From an uncultured Lachnospiraceae bacterium (GTDB taxonomy: Bacteria; Bacillota; Clostridia; Lachnospirales; Lachnospiraceae), in contig CAJUGD010000007.1 of NCBI GenBank assembly GCA_910586205.1, forward strand, positions 3,765 through 67,764: a stretch of DNA of 64,000 bases. The letters run 5' to 3'. Position numbers and translations under genes: made by a program. Within the stretch, counting starts at the first letter, position 1. Every line of letters starts with the position of its first letter. Positions 27,568 through 35,299 of this stretch are shown here, in pieces. The notes below the pieces were generated by a model. It saw only the letters and a program-made list of their open reading frames with translations, did no database searches and had not been told where the DNA came from.

Positions 27568-28689
27568 ATGTCAAAAATCCGCCTGATGATTGTGGATGAT
27601 TCCATCCTGTTCAGAAGCTGGATGGTGCAGAATTTAGGATCTGACCCCCGTTTTGAGGTGGTCGGATATGCCATTAATGCCATAGATGCAAAAAATAAGC
27701 TGCCCCAGCTAAAACCGGATATTATGACCCTGGATATTGAAATGCCAGGAATGACCGGATTGGATTTTCTTCGGGAAGTCCTTCCCACCAATCCTATTCC
27801 CATTATTTTGGTATCTTCTCTGAATGTGCGGGTATTTGATGCTCTGGCCGCAGGCGCTATTGATTTTGTCCGCAAACCGGATATGAATTATGAGGGAGGG
27901 AAGCAGTCTTTCCTCCAAACTCTCAAGTCTAAACTGGTCACGGGCGCGAAAGCTAAGGTTCGTCTCCCCTCTGCCGGAGCCTTTTCCGGTCCGGCCGCAT
28001 CTCGAGGGGGGGTTGGCTCTCCTGGCCCCGGCGGTATCCGGAGCGGCACAAGCAGTTCAGGCAGCTCCTCTGATACGGGAATAACTGCTCCCCTTCGTGC
28101 TCCTTCCAATTTTGGAAATGTAGACCTGATTGCAATCGGCGCCTCCACGGGAGGCACAGAGGCAATTTTAGAGGTAGTACGGCAGTTCCCTGCAAAGATG
28201 CCGGCCATTGTCATCACCCAGCATATGCCTCCCGGCTTTACCGCCATGTATGCTGAACGCCTGAATCGGATCTGCAATCTGAAAGTAAAGGAAGCCTGCC
28301 ATGGCGACAAGGTAGTCCCCGGACAAATTCTTCTTGCCCCAGGCGGACTGCAGATGCGGGTTGTCAAGATGGGAGCCGGCTTTTCCGTAAGCTGCACGGA
28401 TGAGGCCAAGGTCAGCGGACACAAGCCTTCTGTTGATGTATTATTTGATTCTGTTGCCGCCAATGTAAAAAGCCGCGCTATCGGTATTATCCTTACGGGC
28501 ATGGGAGCCGACGGAGCCGCCGGTCTGCTGCGGATGAGAAAAGCAGGCGCTTATACCATTGGTCAGAATCGTGAAACCTGTGTGGTATATGGGATGCCTA
28601 TGGAAGCCTACCGGGCCGGAGCAGTCTGTACCCAGTCTGCCTTAAGTTCTATTCCCCAGGTTGTCATGGCCCAGCTTGCCAAATCTTGA
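27568..28689 (+). CDS. cheB: Chemotaxis methylesterase/deamidase CheB
   Basis: 373 aa, GGAGG upstream. Receiver domain with acidic pair D10-D11, phosphorylation site D56 in TLDIEMPGMTG and a conserved K in the last strand. A long linker (about 130-180) is rich in Gly, Ser and Pro. The esterase domain has the catalytic Ser in GASTGGTEA, His in ITQHMPPGFT and Asp in GMGADGAAG. It removes methyl groups from MCPs and deamidates Gln when phosphorylated by CheA. 28 bp after cheR. Confidence 0.96.
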   Translation: MSKIRLMIVDDSILFRSWMVQNLGSDPRFEVVGYAINAIDAKNKLPQLKPDIMTLDIEMPGMTGLDFLREVLPTNPIPIILVSSLNVRVFDALAAGAIDFVRKPDMNYEGGKQSFLQTLKSKLVTGAKAKVRLPSAGAFSGPAASRGGVGSPGPGGIRSGTSSSGSSSDTGITAPLRAPSNFGNVDLIAIGASTGGTEAILEVVRQFPAKMPAIVITQHMPPGFTAMYAERLNRICNLKVKEACHGDKVVPGQILLAPGGLQMRVVKMGAGFSVSCTDEAKVSGHKPSVDVLFDSVAANVKSRAIGIILTGMGADGAAGLLRMRKAGAYTIGQNRETCVVYGMPMEAYRAGAVCTQSALSSIPQVVMAQLAKS

Positions 28690-28696
28690 CGGATTC

Positions 28697-29671
28697 ATGA
28701 TTATGCAGAATTATTATTCTAATAAAAAAACCAGAAACCATTATTCCAAAAGGGGCTTTGCCGAACGGGTTGTGCTGACTTCCATAGCGCTTTCAGCCGC
28801 TGCCGTTGTCACCAGCCTGTTTGTCTATTTCCGCCCTTTTACCATGACGGATGTAGGCACTGCCGCAAAGAATCTTTACTCTTTTGTAAATGAACGAATC
28901 AATGATATCCAGGAAAGAAGAAGGGAACGGATAAAAGAAAAAGAGGAACAGCTTGCCGCCGCAAAACGCGCCGAGCTTTTGGAGAAACAAGAAGCTCTCT
29001 CCCCTCCTTCTGAAACCGTTCCCTATATAGACCGCAGCGCCGATATGGGAGAAGCAAACTCTTTTAACGCGGAGCCTGTGTATATTCCCCAAGAAGATGC
29101 CGTGTTCATCTTTATGCTGGATACGGCTTTGGGCCCCATGCTTTACTACAGCCAGGGAGATACACGATGGAAGGATTATCTCTATGGCGGAGTAGATCCC
29201 ATGAGCAGCTATGGATGCGGCCCTGTCTGTGTGGCCATGATTATCAACAGCTTCTCTCCTACCGGAGTCACTCCTATTGACATGGCGGATTGGTCTGTTG
29301 CTAACGGCAATTATGCCCGCCACAGCGGTTCTTACCACAGTTTGATTCCTGACAGCCTGACTGCCTTTGGACTCAATGTGGAAAGTGTTGAAGACCGTTC
29401 TGTGGAAAATGCGGAAAACCTTTTGCGCACAGGACACATACTCGTGGCGCTGATGGGAAAAGGGAGCCTGACGGAAAACGGACATTTTATTATTATTGCC
29501 AATCTAAATGAGAACGGAAACGTGTATATTGCAGATCCTGCCAACTATGAAAATTGTACAAAAGAGTGGGATTTACAGCTATTGATGGATGAACTGAAAG
29601 GGGCCTATGACAGCGGCGCTCCTCTTTGGGCTGTTTCCATTCCGGAAGCAGAGGAAGCAGTTCCGGATTAA
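28697..29671 (+). CDS. Membrane-anchored C39-like cysteine peptidase
   Basis: 324 aa from the ATG at 28697, 7 bp after the cheB stop with little ribosome site, so probably translationally coupled; a second ATG lies two codons on. A membrane segment at about 27-47 is followed by a highly charged coiled coil rich in Glu, Arg and Lys (about 65-105). A papain-like C39_2 domain (about 145-315) has Cys in YGCGPVCVAMII, His in GHFIIIANL and an acidic/Asn site in IADPAN. The active part would face outside. Domains of this type cut or bind peptides at the cell surface. Why it sits in a chemotaxis operon is not clear. Own terminator at 29687. Confidence 0.82.
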   Translation: MIMQNYYSNKKTRNHYSKRGFAERVVLTSIALSAAAVVTSLFVYFRPFTMTDVGTAAKNLYSFVNERINDIQERRRERIKEKEEQLAAAKRAELLEKQEALSPPSETVPYIDRSADMGEANSFNAEPVYIPQEDAVFIFMLDTALGPMLYYSQGDTRWKDYLYGGVDPMSSYGCGPVCVAMIINSFSPTGVTPIDMADWSVANGNYARHSGSYHSLIPDSLTAFGLNVESVEDRSVENAENLLRTGHILVALMGKGSLTENGHFIIIANLNENGNVYIADPANYENCTKEWDLQLLMDELKGAYDSGAPLWAVSIPEAEEAVPD

Positions 29672-29686
29672 AATAAGAAAATATAA

Positions 29687-29732
29687 AAATAAAAGCGAAA
29701 GGGGCAATTTCCCGCCATCTTCGCTTTTATTT
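29687..29732. terminator. Bidirectional terminator between che operon and glycosyltransferase
   Basis: 13-bp stem AAATAAAAGCGAA/TTCGCTTTTATTT with an inner GGG/CCC. A-rich and T-rich flanks on both sides make it work for both converging transcripts. Confidence 0.8.
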
Positions 29733-29804
29733 GTTATCTTTATATCGCTTTCGAACAATTTTGTTTCTTTAAATCTTCTACTGTCTTATCTCCGCTATTC
29801 TCGC

Positions 29805-31166
29805 TCAGCCTCTATCCCCCTCTGCTGCCAGAGCCTGATCTACCACCAGAATCTCCTGAGGTGAAAAGGTTCCTCTCATGACCTGAACCATATTCTTATA
29901 TCCGGCCTTCATAGCTCCTTTCAGCACAAAAAGCCGATCCTTTAAGGTGGTAAAGTCATAAAGATTCTGTCCTAAAAAGGATGCCACGGCCTCCGCTGAA
30001 GACGTCCCCGGCCGGTTGCTGCACTCATCAATAAAGAAAGAAGTCAACAGCAGAAATAGAGTGCTCATCAAATATTTATCACTCTTTAAAAGAATTACAC
30101 AATAATTGATGCATTCTGCCAGATTTCCGTTGTTAAAACAGCAGGTAGCCAGCATCTCATATGCCTGTCGGATATCCCCTGACACAAACATGGATTTAAA
30201 AGCAGTTCCATATTTTTCCAATTGATCGAGAGCCCGCTTCAAATGCTTTTCTGCTGCTTTCCAATTATTATGGCGCACAAAATATTTTCCCGCATAATAG
30301 TCAAAGTCCGCTTCCTGGGGCAAACGTATTATGGCTTTGTTATAGATCTCCATAAATACATCCTCAGGCGTCTCATATTTGGCATAGAGGATCTCCAAAA
30401 GCTTGGTAAAGGTCATGGCTGTCCGGATCGGATCAACTCTTTCTTCTGTATCCGGCATCAGAGCAATGGATTTGCGGAAGGATTCCTCTGCTTTTTCCAG
30501 ATTATCCGCCGAGTAATACTCATCTCCCAAGTAGCCTAACATTCTGTAGCTGTCCGGATTCTCCTCCAGCTCTTTCTGAATGATTCTTATATTCCTTCCG
30601 CTGGAAACCTTTTGTTCATGCCCAATCTTTCCATATCCTGTGTGATAAATGGACAATTCATTGACCGCATCCACAAAATTAAACTCCGAACCGTCTGTAG
30701 ACATAATATACTCATGGATTTTTCCGATGTATCCCACTCCCGGCCGGTTGCGGAATACCCTGGACTGGGTACCCACTGCCGTCACATTTCCCGCATCATT
30801 CAGATGTACCCATGAGGACAAAATGGCATCATACTTCTTATCCTGAAGCTTCCGCACATAGTACAGAACCTTTTTAGCATCTTCTTCAGAAAAATATTCA
30901 TCTGCATCCAAAAGGGCGATCCACTCATACTTTGCCTTGCTGATAGCAAAATTTTTAGCTGCCGCAAAATCATCGATCCATTCAAAATGATAAATCTTGG
31001 CTCCCATGCTCTCTGCAATCTCCACTGTCCTGTCTGTGGATCCGGTGTCCACTACGATCTGTTCTGACACTACCCCTTTTCCCCAGGAAAGAGCCTTCTC
31101 GATATTCCGCTCCTCGTTCTTTACAATCATACATTGGGAAATCCTTGCCCTGCTGCGGGTTTTCAT
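29805..31166 (-). CDS. Family 2 glycosyltransferase with TPR-like C-terminus (flagellin-associated)
   Basis: 453 aa, GAGGAG upstream. GT2 domain at 1-230: ISQCMIVKNEERNIEKAL at the start, DTGSTDRTVE for the nucleotide, LLDADEY as the metal-binding DxD. The rest (about 230-450) is helical, with TPR-like pairs such as AEESFRKSIALMP. A clear paralogue of the next upstream gene. TPR glycosyltransferases of this build often modify surface proteins. Position between che genes and flagellin suggests O-glycosylation of flagellin; donor sugar unknown. Cytoplasmic. It lies 81 bp after its paralogue with no terminator seen between. Confidence 0.85.
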   Translation of the reverse strand: MKTRSRARISQCMIVKNEERNIEKALSWGKGVVSEQIVVDTGSTDRTVEIAESMGAKIYHFEWIDDFAAAKNFAISKAKYEWIALLDADEYFSEEDAKKVLYYVRKLQDKKYDAILSSWVHLNDAGNVTAVGTQSRVFRNRPGVGYIGKIHEYIMSTDGSEFNFVDAVNELSIYHTGYGKIGHEQKVSSGRNIRIIQKELEENPDSYRMLGYLGDEYYSADNLEKAEESFRKSIALMPDTEERVDPIRTAMTFTKLLEILYAKYETPEDVFMEIYNKAIIRLPQEADFDYYAGKYFVRHNNWKAAEKHLKRALDQLEKYGTAFKSMFVSGDIRQAYEMLATCCFNNGNLAECINYCVILLKSDKYLMSTLFLLLTSFFIDECSNRPGTSSAEAVASFLGQNLYDFTTLKDRLFVLKGAMKAGYKNMVQVMRGTFSPQEILVVDQALAAEGDRG

Positions 31167-31247
31167 AATATGTCTCCTCTCTGTCCTTTTCTTGTTCTAT
31201 GCCAATCCAATGTCCCCTGCTTTCCCATCCCTTGATTTAAACAAATA

Positions 31248-32567
31248 TCATGAAAACAGCGCCGCCCTCTCCTGAGGAGAAAAAAGCTTCTCTGCCATAT
31301 ACTCCGCAAACCCGCTGCATCCGGTTTTCTGCGCGGTCTTTGCCAAAAACAGCCGATCTTTCAGAGAAGACAAATCATAGATCCCCCAAAAGAACTGTAA
31401 AATCCGGTGATAATCTTCCTTCCCTGCCCCCTGCGGCGCCAAAAGCAAAAGCAATCGCGAAAGAACGGTCATAATATATTTATCGTATTTCAGACAAGCC
31501 ACTGCATAAGCCACACACTTCTGACTCTCTCCGGCCTCATAGCAGCACCTTACCAGCAGATCATAAGCATCCATCAGATTGGCTGCCAGCAAAAGCGCCC
31601 GGTTGGAACATCCAAAATCATCCAGTTTTTTTAACGCGGCCTCCAGATAAGAAGATGCCTTACTGGCTTTTCCTGACGCTGCAAAAAAGCGTCCTGCAAT
31701 ATAGTCAAAATCTGCTTCCTTTGGAAAATGCTCCACTGCCTTTCTATAGATCTGCCGTATATGCTCCCAGGAAGTTTCTTCTTTTTCTGCAAGAATCGTC
31801 AAAAGCCGGGTATAGGTCACGGCACTTCTCTGATCTCCCTCCGGCAGCCTGCGGGGCATATTTTCTACAGAACGGCGGTACCACTTCTCTGCCCCTGCCC
31901 GGTCTCCGTCCTCCAGGCATTCATCCCCCATATATCCCATCATCTCATGATCCCCGGGATTCTCCTTCAGCTCCTCTAAAATCAGCCTTCGGTTTCTCCC
32001 TCCTTCATTCTTCTTAACATATGCCTCTCCCTGATATCCTGTGTGGAAAATAGAAAGAGATGCCACCACGTCCCCGATGACCAGCTCTCGTCCCTCTGTA
32101 GATTCTAACTGTTCATGAATCCGTCTGCGGTAGCGGATATCCGGCTTGTTCCGGAATATTCGGATCTGGGTTCCGGAAGCAAAGATCTTCCCTTCCTCGT
32201 TAATCTGCTGCCAGCCTGTAGAGATTCCGTCAAACCGATCCGGGGGCAGGTTGTCCAAAACTCCCAAAAGACGCTCAGCGTCCCCTTGCGCTAAGTATTC
32301 GTCTGCATCCAGAAATGCAATCCAGTCACCCTGGGCCTGTTCAATGGCATAATTCTTCGCGGCAGCAAAATCATGGATCCAGTCAAAATGACAGACCTTG
32401 GCCCCCAGGCTCTCTGCCAGCTCTACGGTCCGGTCCGTGGAACCTGTATCCACCACGATCTGTTCCCACATCACATCTTTGCCCCAGGACAAGGCGCGTT
32501 CTATATTTTTTTCTTCATTCTTTACAATCATGCACTGAGATATGCGTACATGCTTCCCTATTTCCAT
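31248..32567 (-). CDS. Family 2 glycosyltransferase with TPR-like C-terminus, paralogue
   Basis: 439 aa, GGAGG upstream. Same layout as its neighbour: ISQCMIVKNEEKNIERAL, VVDTGSTDRTVELAES, DADEYL (DxD), then helical TPR-like repeats. The two share long identical stretches in the first 100 residues and drift apart in the repeats, which fits a tandem duplication with different acceptor binding. A sigma-28-like promoter at 32733-32759 reads into it, the same type as in front of both flagellins, which ties it to flagellar assembly. The leader holds a terminator-like hairpin (32615-32654). Confidence 0.86.
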   Translation of the reverse strand: MEIGKHVRISQCMIVKNEEKNIERALSWGKDVMWEQIVVDTGSTDRTVELAESLGAKVCHFDWIHDFAAAKNYAIEQAQGDWIAFLDADEYLAQGDAERLLGVLDNLPPDRFDGISTGWQQINEEGKIFASGTQIRIFRNKPDIRYRRRIHEQLESTEGRELVIGDVVASLSIFHTGYQGEAYVKKNEGGRNRRLILEELKENPGDHEMMGYMGDECLEDGDRAGAEKWYRRSVENMPRRLPEGDQRSAVTYTRLLTILAEKEETSWEHIRQIYRKAVEHFPKEADFDYIAGRFFAASGKASKASSYLEAALKKLDDFGCSNRALLLAANLMDAYDLLVRCCYEAGESQKCVAYAVACLKYDKYIMTVLSRLLLLLAPQGAGKEDYHRILQFFWGIYDLSSLKDRLFLAKTAQKTGCSGFAEYMAEKLFSPQERAALFS

Positions 32568-32614
32568 GAGTCCTTCCTCCTTGTCCTTCCCCGCAGCGCT
32601 GCTGCTCTCTAATC

Positions 32615-32654
32615 AAAAAAGCCATCTTTCGGCTTTTCCTGCTGAAAATGGCTT
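32615..32654 (-). terminator. Terminator-like hairpin inside the glycosyltransferase leader
   Basis: Minus strand stem AAGCCATTTT/AAAGATGGCTT followed by TTTTT. It lies after the promoter but 48 bp before the GT start, so it could attenuate expression. Loop and stem resemble the hairpin at 32775-32815. Confidence 0.65.
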
Positions 32655-32732
32655 CTTGCCCTATAAGATTACGAAATTCAACTTCTCCAGAGTTTTCTCA
32701 ATCCCATATGCCTCACGGCGTTACTATGTTAT

Positions 32733-32759
32733 ATATCGTCATCTTTCCGAAAACCATAA
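32733..32759 (-). promoter_or_regulatory. Sigma-28-like promoter of glycosyltransferase genes
   Basis: Minus strand TTAT (32759-32756), 15 nt, GACGATAT (32740-32733), then ATAAC. The spacer contains TTTTCGGAAA. Nearly the same as the flagellin promoter at 34164-34190. Confidence 0.65.
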
Positions 32760-32774
32760 GGGTTTTCTCCAATT

Positions 32775-32815
32775 AAAAAAACCACTTTCCGGCATTTTTG
32801 CTGAAAAATGGCTTT
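32775..32815 (-). terminator. Terminator after flagellin region
   Basis: On the minus strand about 11 pairs form between AAAGCCATTTT and AAAGTGGTTTT, using G-U pairs, and TTTTTTT follows. The G-U pairs exist only in the minus-strand RNA, so it acts on flagellin transcripts. It also covers the region just before the glycosyltransferase promoter. Confidence 0.65.
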
Positions 32816-32831
32816 CGCTTTTATAAGATAC

Positions 32832-32864
32832 CCGGAGAAGCGTATCACGGATACGCTTCTCCGG
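32832..32864 (-). terminator. Perfect 15-bp hairpin downstream of flagellin
   Basis: Perfect 15-bp stem (CCGGAGAAGCGTATC and its complement) with a 3-nt loop, about 114 bp after the flagellin stop. The U-tract is poor, so it may stabilise the mRNA 3' end as much as terminate. Confidence 0.6.
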
Positions 32865-32875
32865 ATTTACGAACT

Positions 32876-32908
32876 CCGGCAGAATATGATGTTCCTGCAT
32901 TCCGCCGG
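32876..32908. repeat. Imperfect hairpin just downstream of flagellin
   Basis: 10-bp stem CCGGCAGAAT/ATTCCGCCGG with one mismatch and a 13-nt loop; no U-tract. Confidence 0.5.
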
Positions 32909-32977
32909 AATATCTTATTCTTATACATTCATGTTCCGGATAAAGCCGAAACAAATATAACAAATTCCAACCAACGA

Positions 32978-34015
32978 TTACTGCAGTAAGCTCAAGACAC
33001 CCTGCGGTACGGAGTTAGACTGTGCCAGCATGGACTGGGAAGCCTGCATAAGAATGTTATTCTTTGTGAATGCCGTAATCTCATCGGCCATATCGGTATC
33101 ACGGATACGGCTCTCAGCAGAGGTGATGTTCTCGGAAGTAACTTTCAGGTTGTTAACCGTATGCTCAAGTCTGTTCTGAGCTGCACCAAGGGTAGCACGG
33201 TAGCTGGATACTGCGTTGATAGCAGCGTTGATGGTGTCAATAGCAGCATTAGCAACAACAGTACTGGTACCGGAAATATTCATGGTCGGCAGCAATGCAG
33301 AAGCAACCGTTGCTTTCTGAAGATCAACACCTGCAGGTGTCTTTAACTGTTCGCCCGCTGCATCCTCAATAGCTGTAGTAGCATTAGCACCAACAGTACC
33401 GGTAGCGGTAATGTAATCGGTCTTGGTTCCAGACAAAGCAAGCTGATTGTTACCAACCTTAAAGTTAGTAACACCACGATCTACAGCATCAGCAAAGATC
33501 GCAGCCTGAATACCGGAAGCAGTCATTGCCTGGCTGTTCACGGTGATCGTCTCAGCGGAGCTGGGACCAATCTGGAAGGTCATCTTACCAGCAGCGCCAG
33601 TAGCAGCCAACGGCTTGATTCCGTTGAAGTCTGTGTTGTTAGCGATACGGTCGATTTCCTTAAGCAGCTCAGATACCTCACTCTGCAGGTTTCCTCTTGC
33701 AACGGTATTGTAGGTACCATTTGCAGACTGGGAAGCCAGTGTGGTAAGACGCTGTAACATGGAGTGAACCTCAGTCAGAGCACCTTCTGCTGTCTGAATC
33801 AATCCGATAGCATCCTGTGCGTTCTTTGCTGCCTGATTCAGACCGTTAATCTGGGATCTCATGCTCTCGGAAATCGCCAGACCAGCCGCATCGTCACCTG
33901 CACGGTTGATCTTATAACCGGAAGACAGCTTCTCTAAGTTCTTGTTCAATCCACTCTGGTTAATACCTAAGTTTCTATAAGAGTTAATCGCAGCTATGTT
34001 GTGTTGAATAATCAT
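32978..34015 (-). CDS. fliC: Flagellin
   Basis: 345 aa, GGAGG upstream. The conserved N-terminal D0/D1 region (MIIQHNIAAINSYRNL, LEKLSSGYKINRAGDDAAGL) and C-terminal D1/D0 region (AIDTINAAINAVSSYRA, RDTDMADEITAFTKNNIL, ending LSLLQ) are complete. The middle variable domain is short (about residues 135-240). The first 114 residues equal those of the second flagellin at 62242. Exported and polymerised into the filament. Preceded by a sigma-28-like promoter; glycosyltransferase genes lie downstream, and the Ser/Thr-rich middle could be their target. Confidence 0.96.
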   Translation of the reverse strand: MIIQHNIAAINSYRNLGINQSGLNKNLEKLSSGYKINRAGDDAAGLAISESMRSQINGLNQAAKNAQDAIGLIQTAEGALTEVHSMLQRLTTLASQSANGTYNTVARGNLQSEVSELLKEIDRIANNTDFNGIKPLAATGAAGKMTFQIGPSSAETITVNSQAMTASGIQAAIFADAVDRGVTNFKVGNNQLALSGTKTDYITATGTVGANATTAIEDAAGEQLKTPAGVDLQKATVASALLPTMNISGTSTVVANAAIDTINAAINAVSSYRATLGAAQNRLEHTVNNLKVTSENITSAESRIRDTDMADEITAFTKNNILMQASQSMLAQSNSVPQGVLSLLQ

Positions 34016-34163
34016 AAAAACATCCTCCTATTCCATGATCACTTCCCCTGAGAACCTCCCTGTCCCCAGGCTTTCTTCCATGCGGGCCCTTGCACAAAAG
34101 AAATCGTAAAGTATCTGCTTAAGATTGTTCAATCCGACATGCCTTACAGCTTTACAGTGTTAT

Positions 34164-34190
34164 ATATCGTCAGGTTTCAGAAAAGGATAA
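34164..34190 (-). promoter_or_regulatory. Sigma-28-like promoter of flagellin 1
   Basis: Minus strand TTAT (34190-34187), 15 nt containing TTTTCTGAAA, GACGATAT (34171-34164), then ATAAC. About 150 nt of leader to the ATG at 34015. Confidence 0.7.
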
Positions 34191-34245
34191 GTCTTTTTCA
34201 GGAAAATGTTCTTAATCTTATATTTCCGTTCTTAAATCTACCGGC

Positions 34246-34965
34246 TCATCTGAAAAACTCATGTCCTCCATGCTGAAACAGATAGGTCAGCCTCTGATCA
34301 AACCAGGCTGCATTCCCGGCGTCAGACCATCTGCGGTTCATAAAATAAAGGGCTCCCTGGGAGTAATCCTCTCCTGCCAATGCCCGGTCTACTGCCATCT
34401 TGGTCTCCTCTGAGACTGTACAGGAATTTAGCGTCCCGTTTTTCACAGGGGAAAACTGGGATTTCTGGTACACCACCCCTGTGACTGTATTTGGAAATTC
34501 CTGGCTTTTCACCCGGTTAATAATCACGTTTGCCACCAGGATCCGGCCCTTGGCATCACATCCCCCGGCCTCTGCCTCTACGATCCTCTGCAGCACCTCA
34601 TAATCTTTCTGTGAATAGCTGATCCCTGAAGATCCATTCCCGGCCGCAGCTTCCCTGGCTTCCTCCTGCTGATGCATGCTTCTTACCTGGTCGATATAAC
34701 CCTGACGCAGCATTCTTGCCTTTCTCAATGCAAGAACATCTTGTGCCAGCGCCTTGCCGGCCAAAAGGCGGCCTTCCCTTAAAACATCGCTGCCGGACCG
34801 GGTCATAGAATGGCTTTTTTCTTCCCCATAAGCCAAAATTATTCCTGTACCTGCCTCGTCCAAGCCTGCAAAGTTTATCCACAGCCCTGCTGCCAGCACA
34901 CTCCCTGCCCCCAAAACAAAAAAATAACGGACTAATTTCTGAAACATCAAATCAACTCTTACCAC
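34246..34965 (-). CDS. SleB/CwlJ-type cell wall hydrolase (Hydrolase_2)
   Basis: 239 aa with a GTG start close after AGGTGG; the ATG six codons later is an alternative. Membrane segment or signal peptide at about 12-32, a linker, then the catalytic domain (about 125-239): IVEAEAGGCDAKGRILVANV with the likely catalytic Glu, INRVKSQEFPNTV, and SQGALYFMNRRWSD. Enzymes of this family cut spore cortex peptidoglycan as lytic transglycosylases or act in vegetative wall turnover. No spore gene is adjacent, so a role in wall growth or flagellar insertion is equally possible. Confidence 0.87.
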   Translation of the reverse strand: MVRVDLMFQKLVRYFFVLGAGSVLAAGLWINFAGLDEAGTGIILAYGEEKSHSMTRSGSDVLREGRLLAGKALAQDVLALRKARMLRQGYIDQVRSMHQQEEAREAAAGNGSSGISYSQKDYEVLQRIVEAEAGGCDAKGRILVANVIINRVKSQEFPNTVTGVVYQKSQFSPVKNGTLNSCTVSEETKMAVDRALAGEDYSQGALYFMNRRWSDAGNAAWFDQRLTYLFQHGGHEFFR

Positions 34966-34980
34966 TTTTCCACCTCGTCT

Positions 34981-35009
34981 ATTATAAATGTTTATTTCCC
35001 TTTTCCAAA
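34981..35009 (-). promoter_or_regulatory. Candidate promoter of SleB-type gene
   Basis: Minus strand TTTGGA (35009-35004), 17 nt, TATAAT (34986-34981), 15 bp before the start codon. The -35 box is weak. The rest of the 34966-35299 spacer holds only the terminator at 35245; no gene was seen there. Confidence 0.4.
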
Positions 35010-35244
35010 CTTTTTCTGTGTTAAAACTGCTCCTTCCTTACGTTGCTGGATATTATAGTCGAAGTCACGAAAAAAAGTCAATGCAGATTAAACATCTTTG
35101 CGGTTATGCACAAATGTATTTTCTGGAAACGGCTTTTTCACCTCACACCCGTTCATATTCTTTTCTCTTTCCTTCCTTCTTTTATGGATTATACACTGCT
35201 CTATCCTTCTATTTATGTTACAATTTTGTTAAATCCAACTGTAT

Positions 35245-35277
35245 AAAAAAAGAATCAGCAAGAGCCGATTCTTTTTT
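35245..35277 (-). terminator. Terminator of the aconitase-family operon
   Basis: Minus strand stem GAATCGGC/GCTGATTC (one G-U), 4-nt loop, followed by a run of seven T. Confidence 0.85.
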
Positions 35278-35299
35278 ATGTAAACTTATTTATGATAAT

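Larger units (their letters stand above)
32568..32977. other. Hairpin-rich spacer between flagellin and glycosyltransferases
   Basis: No gene seen. From right to left on the minus strand it holds two hairpins after flagellin (32876-32908, 32832-32864), a terminator-like hairpin (32775-32815), a sigma-28-like promoter (32733-32759) and a second terminator-like hairpin (32615-32654) resembling the first. Confidence 0.7.
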
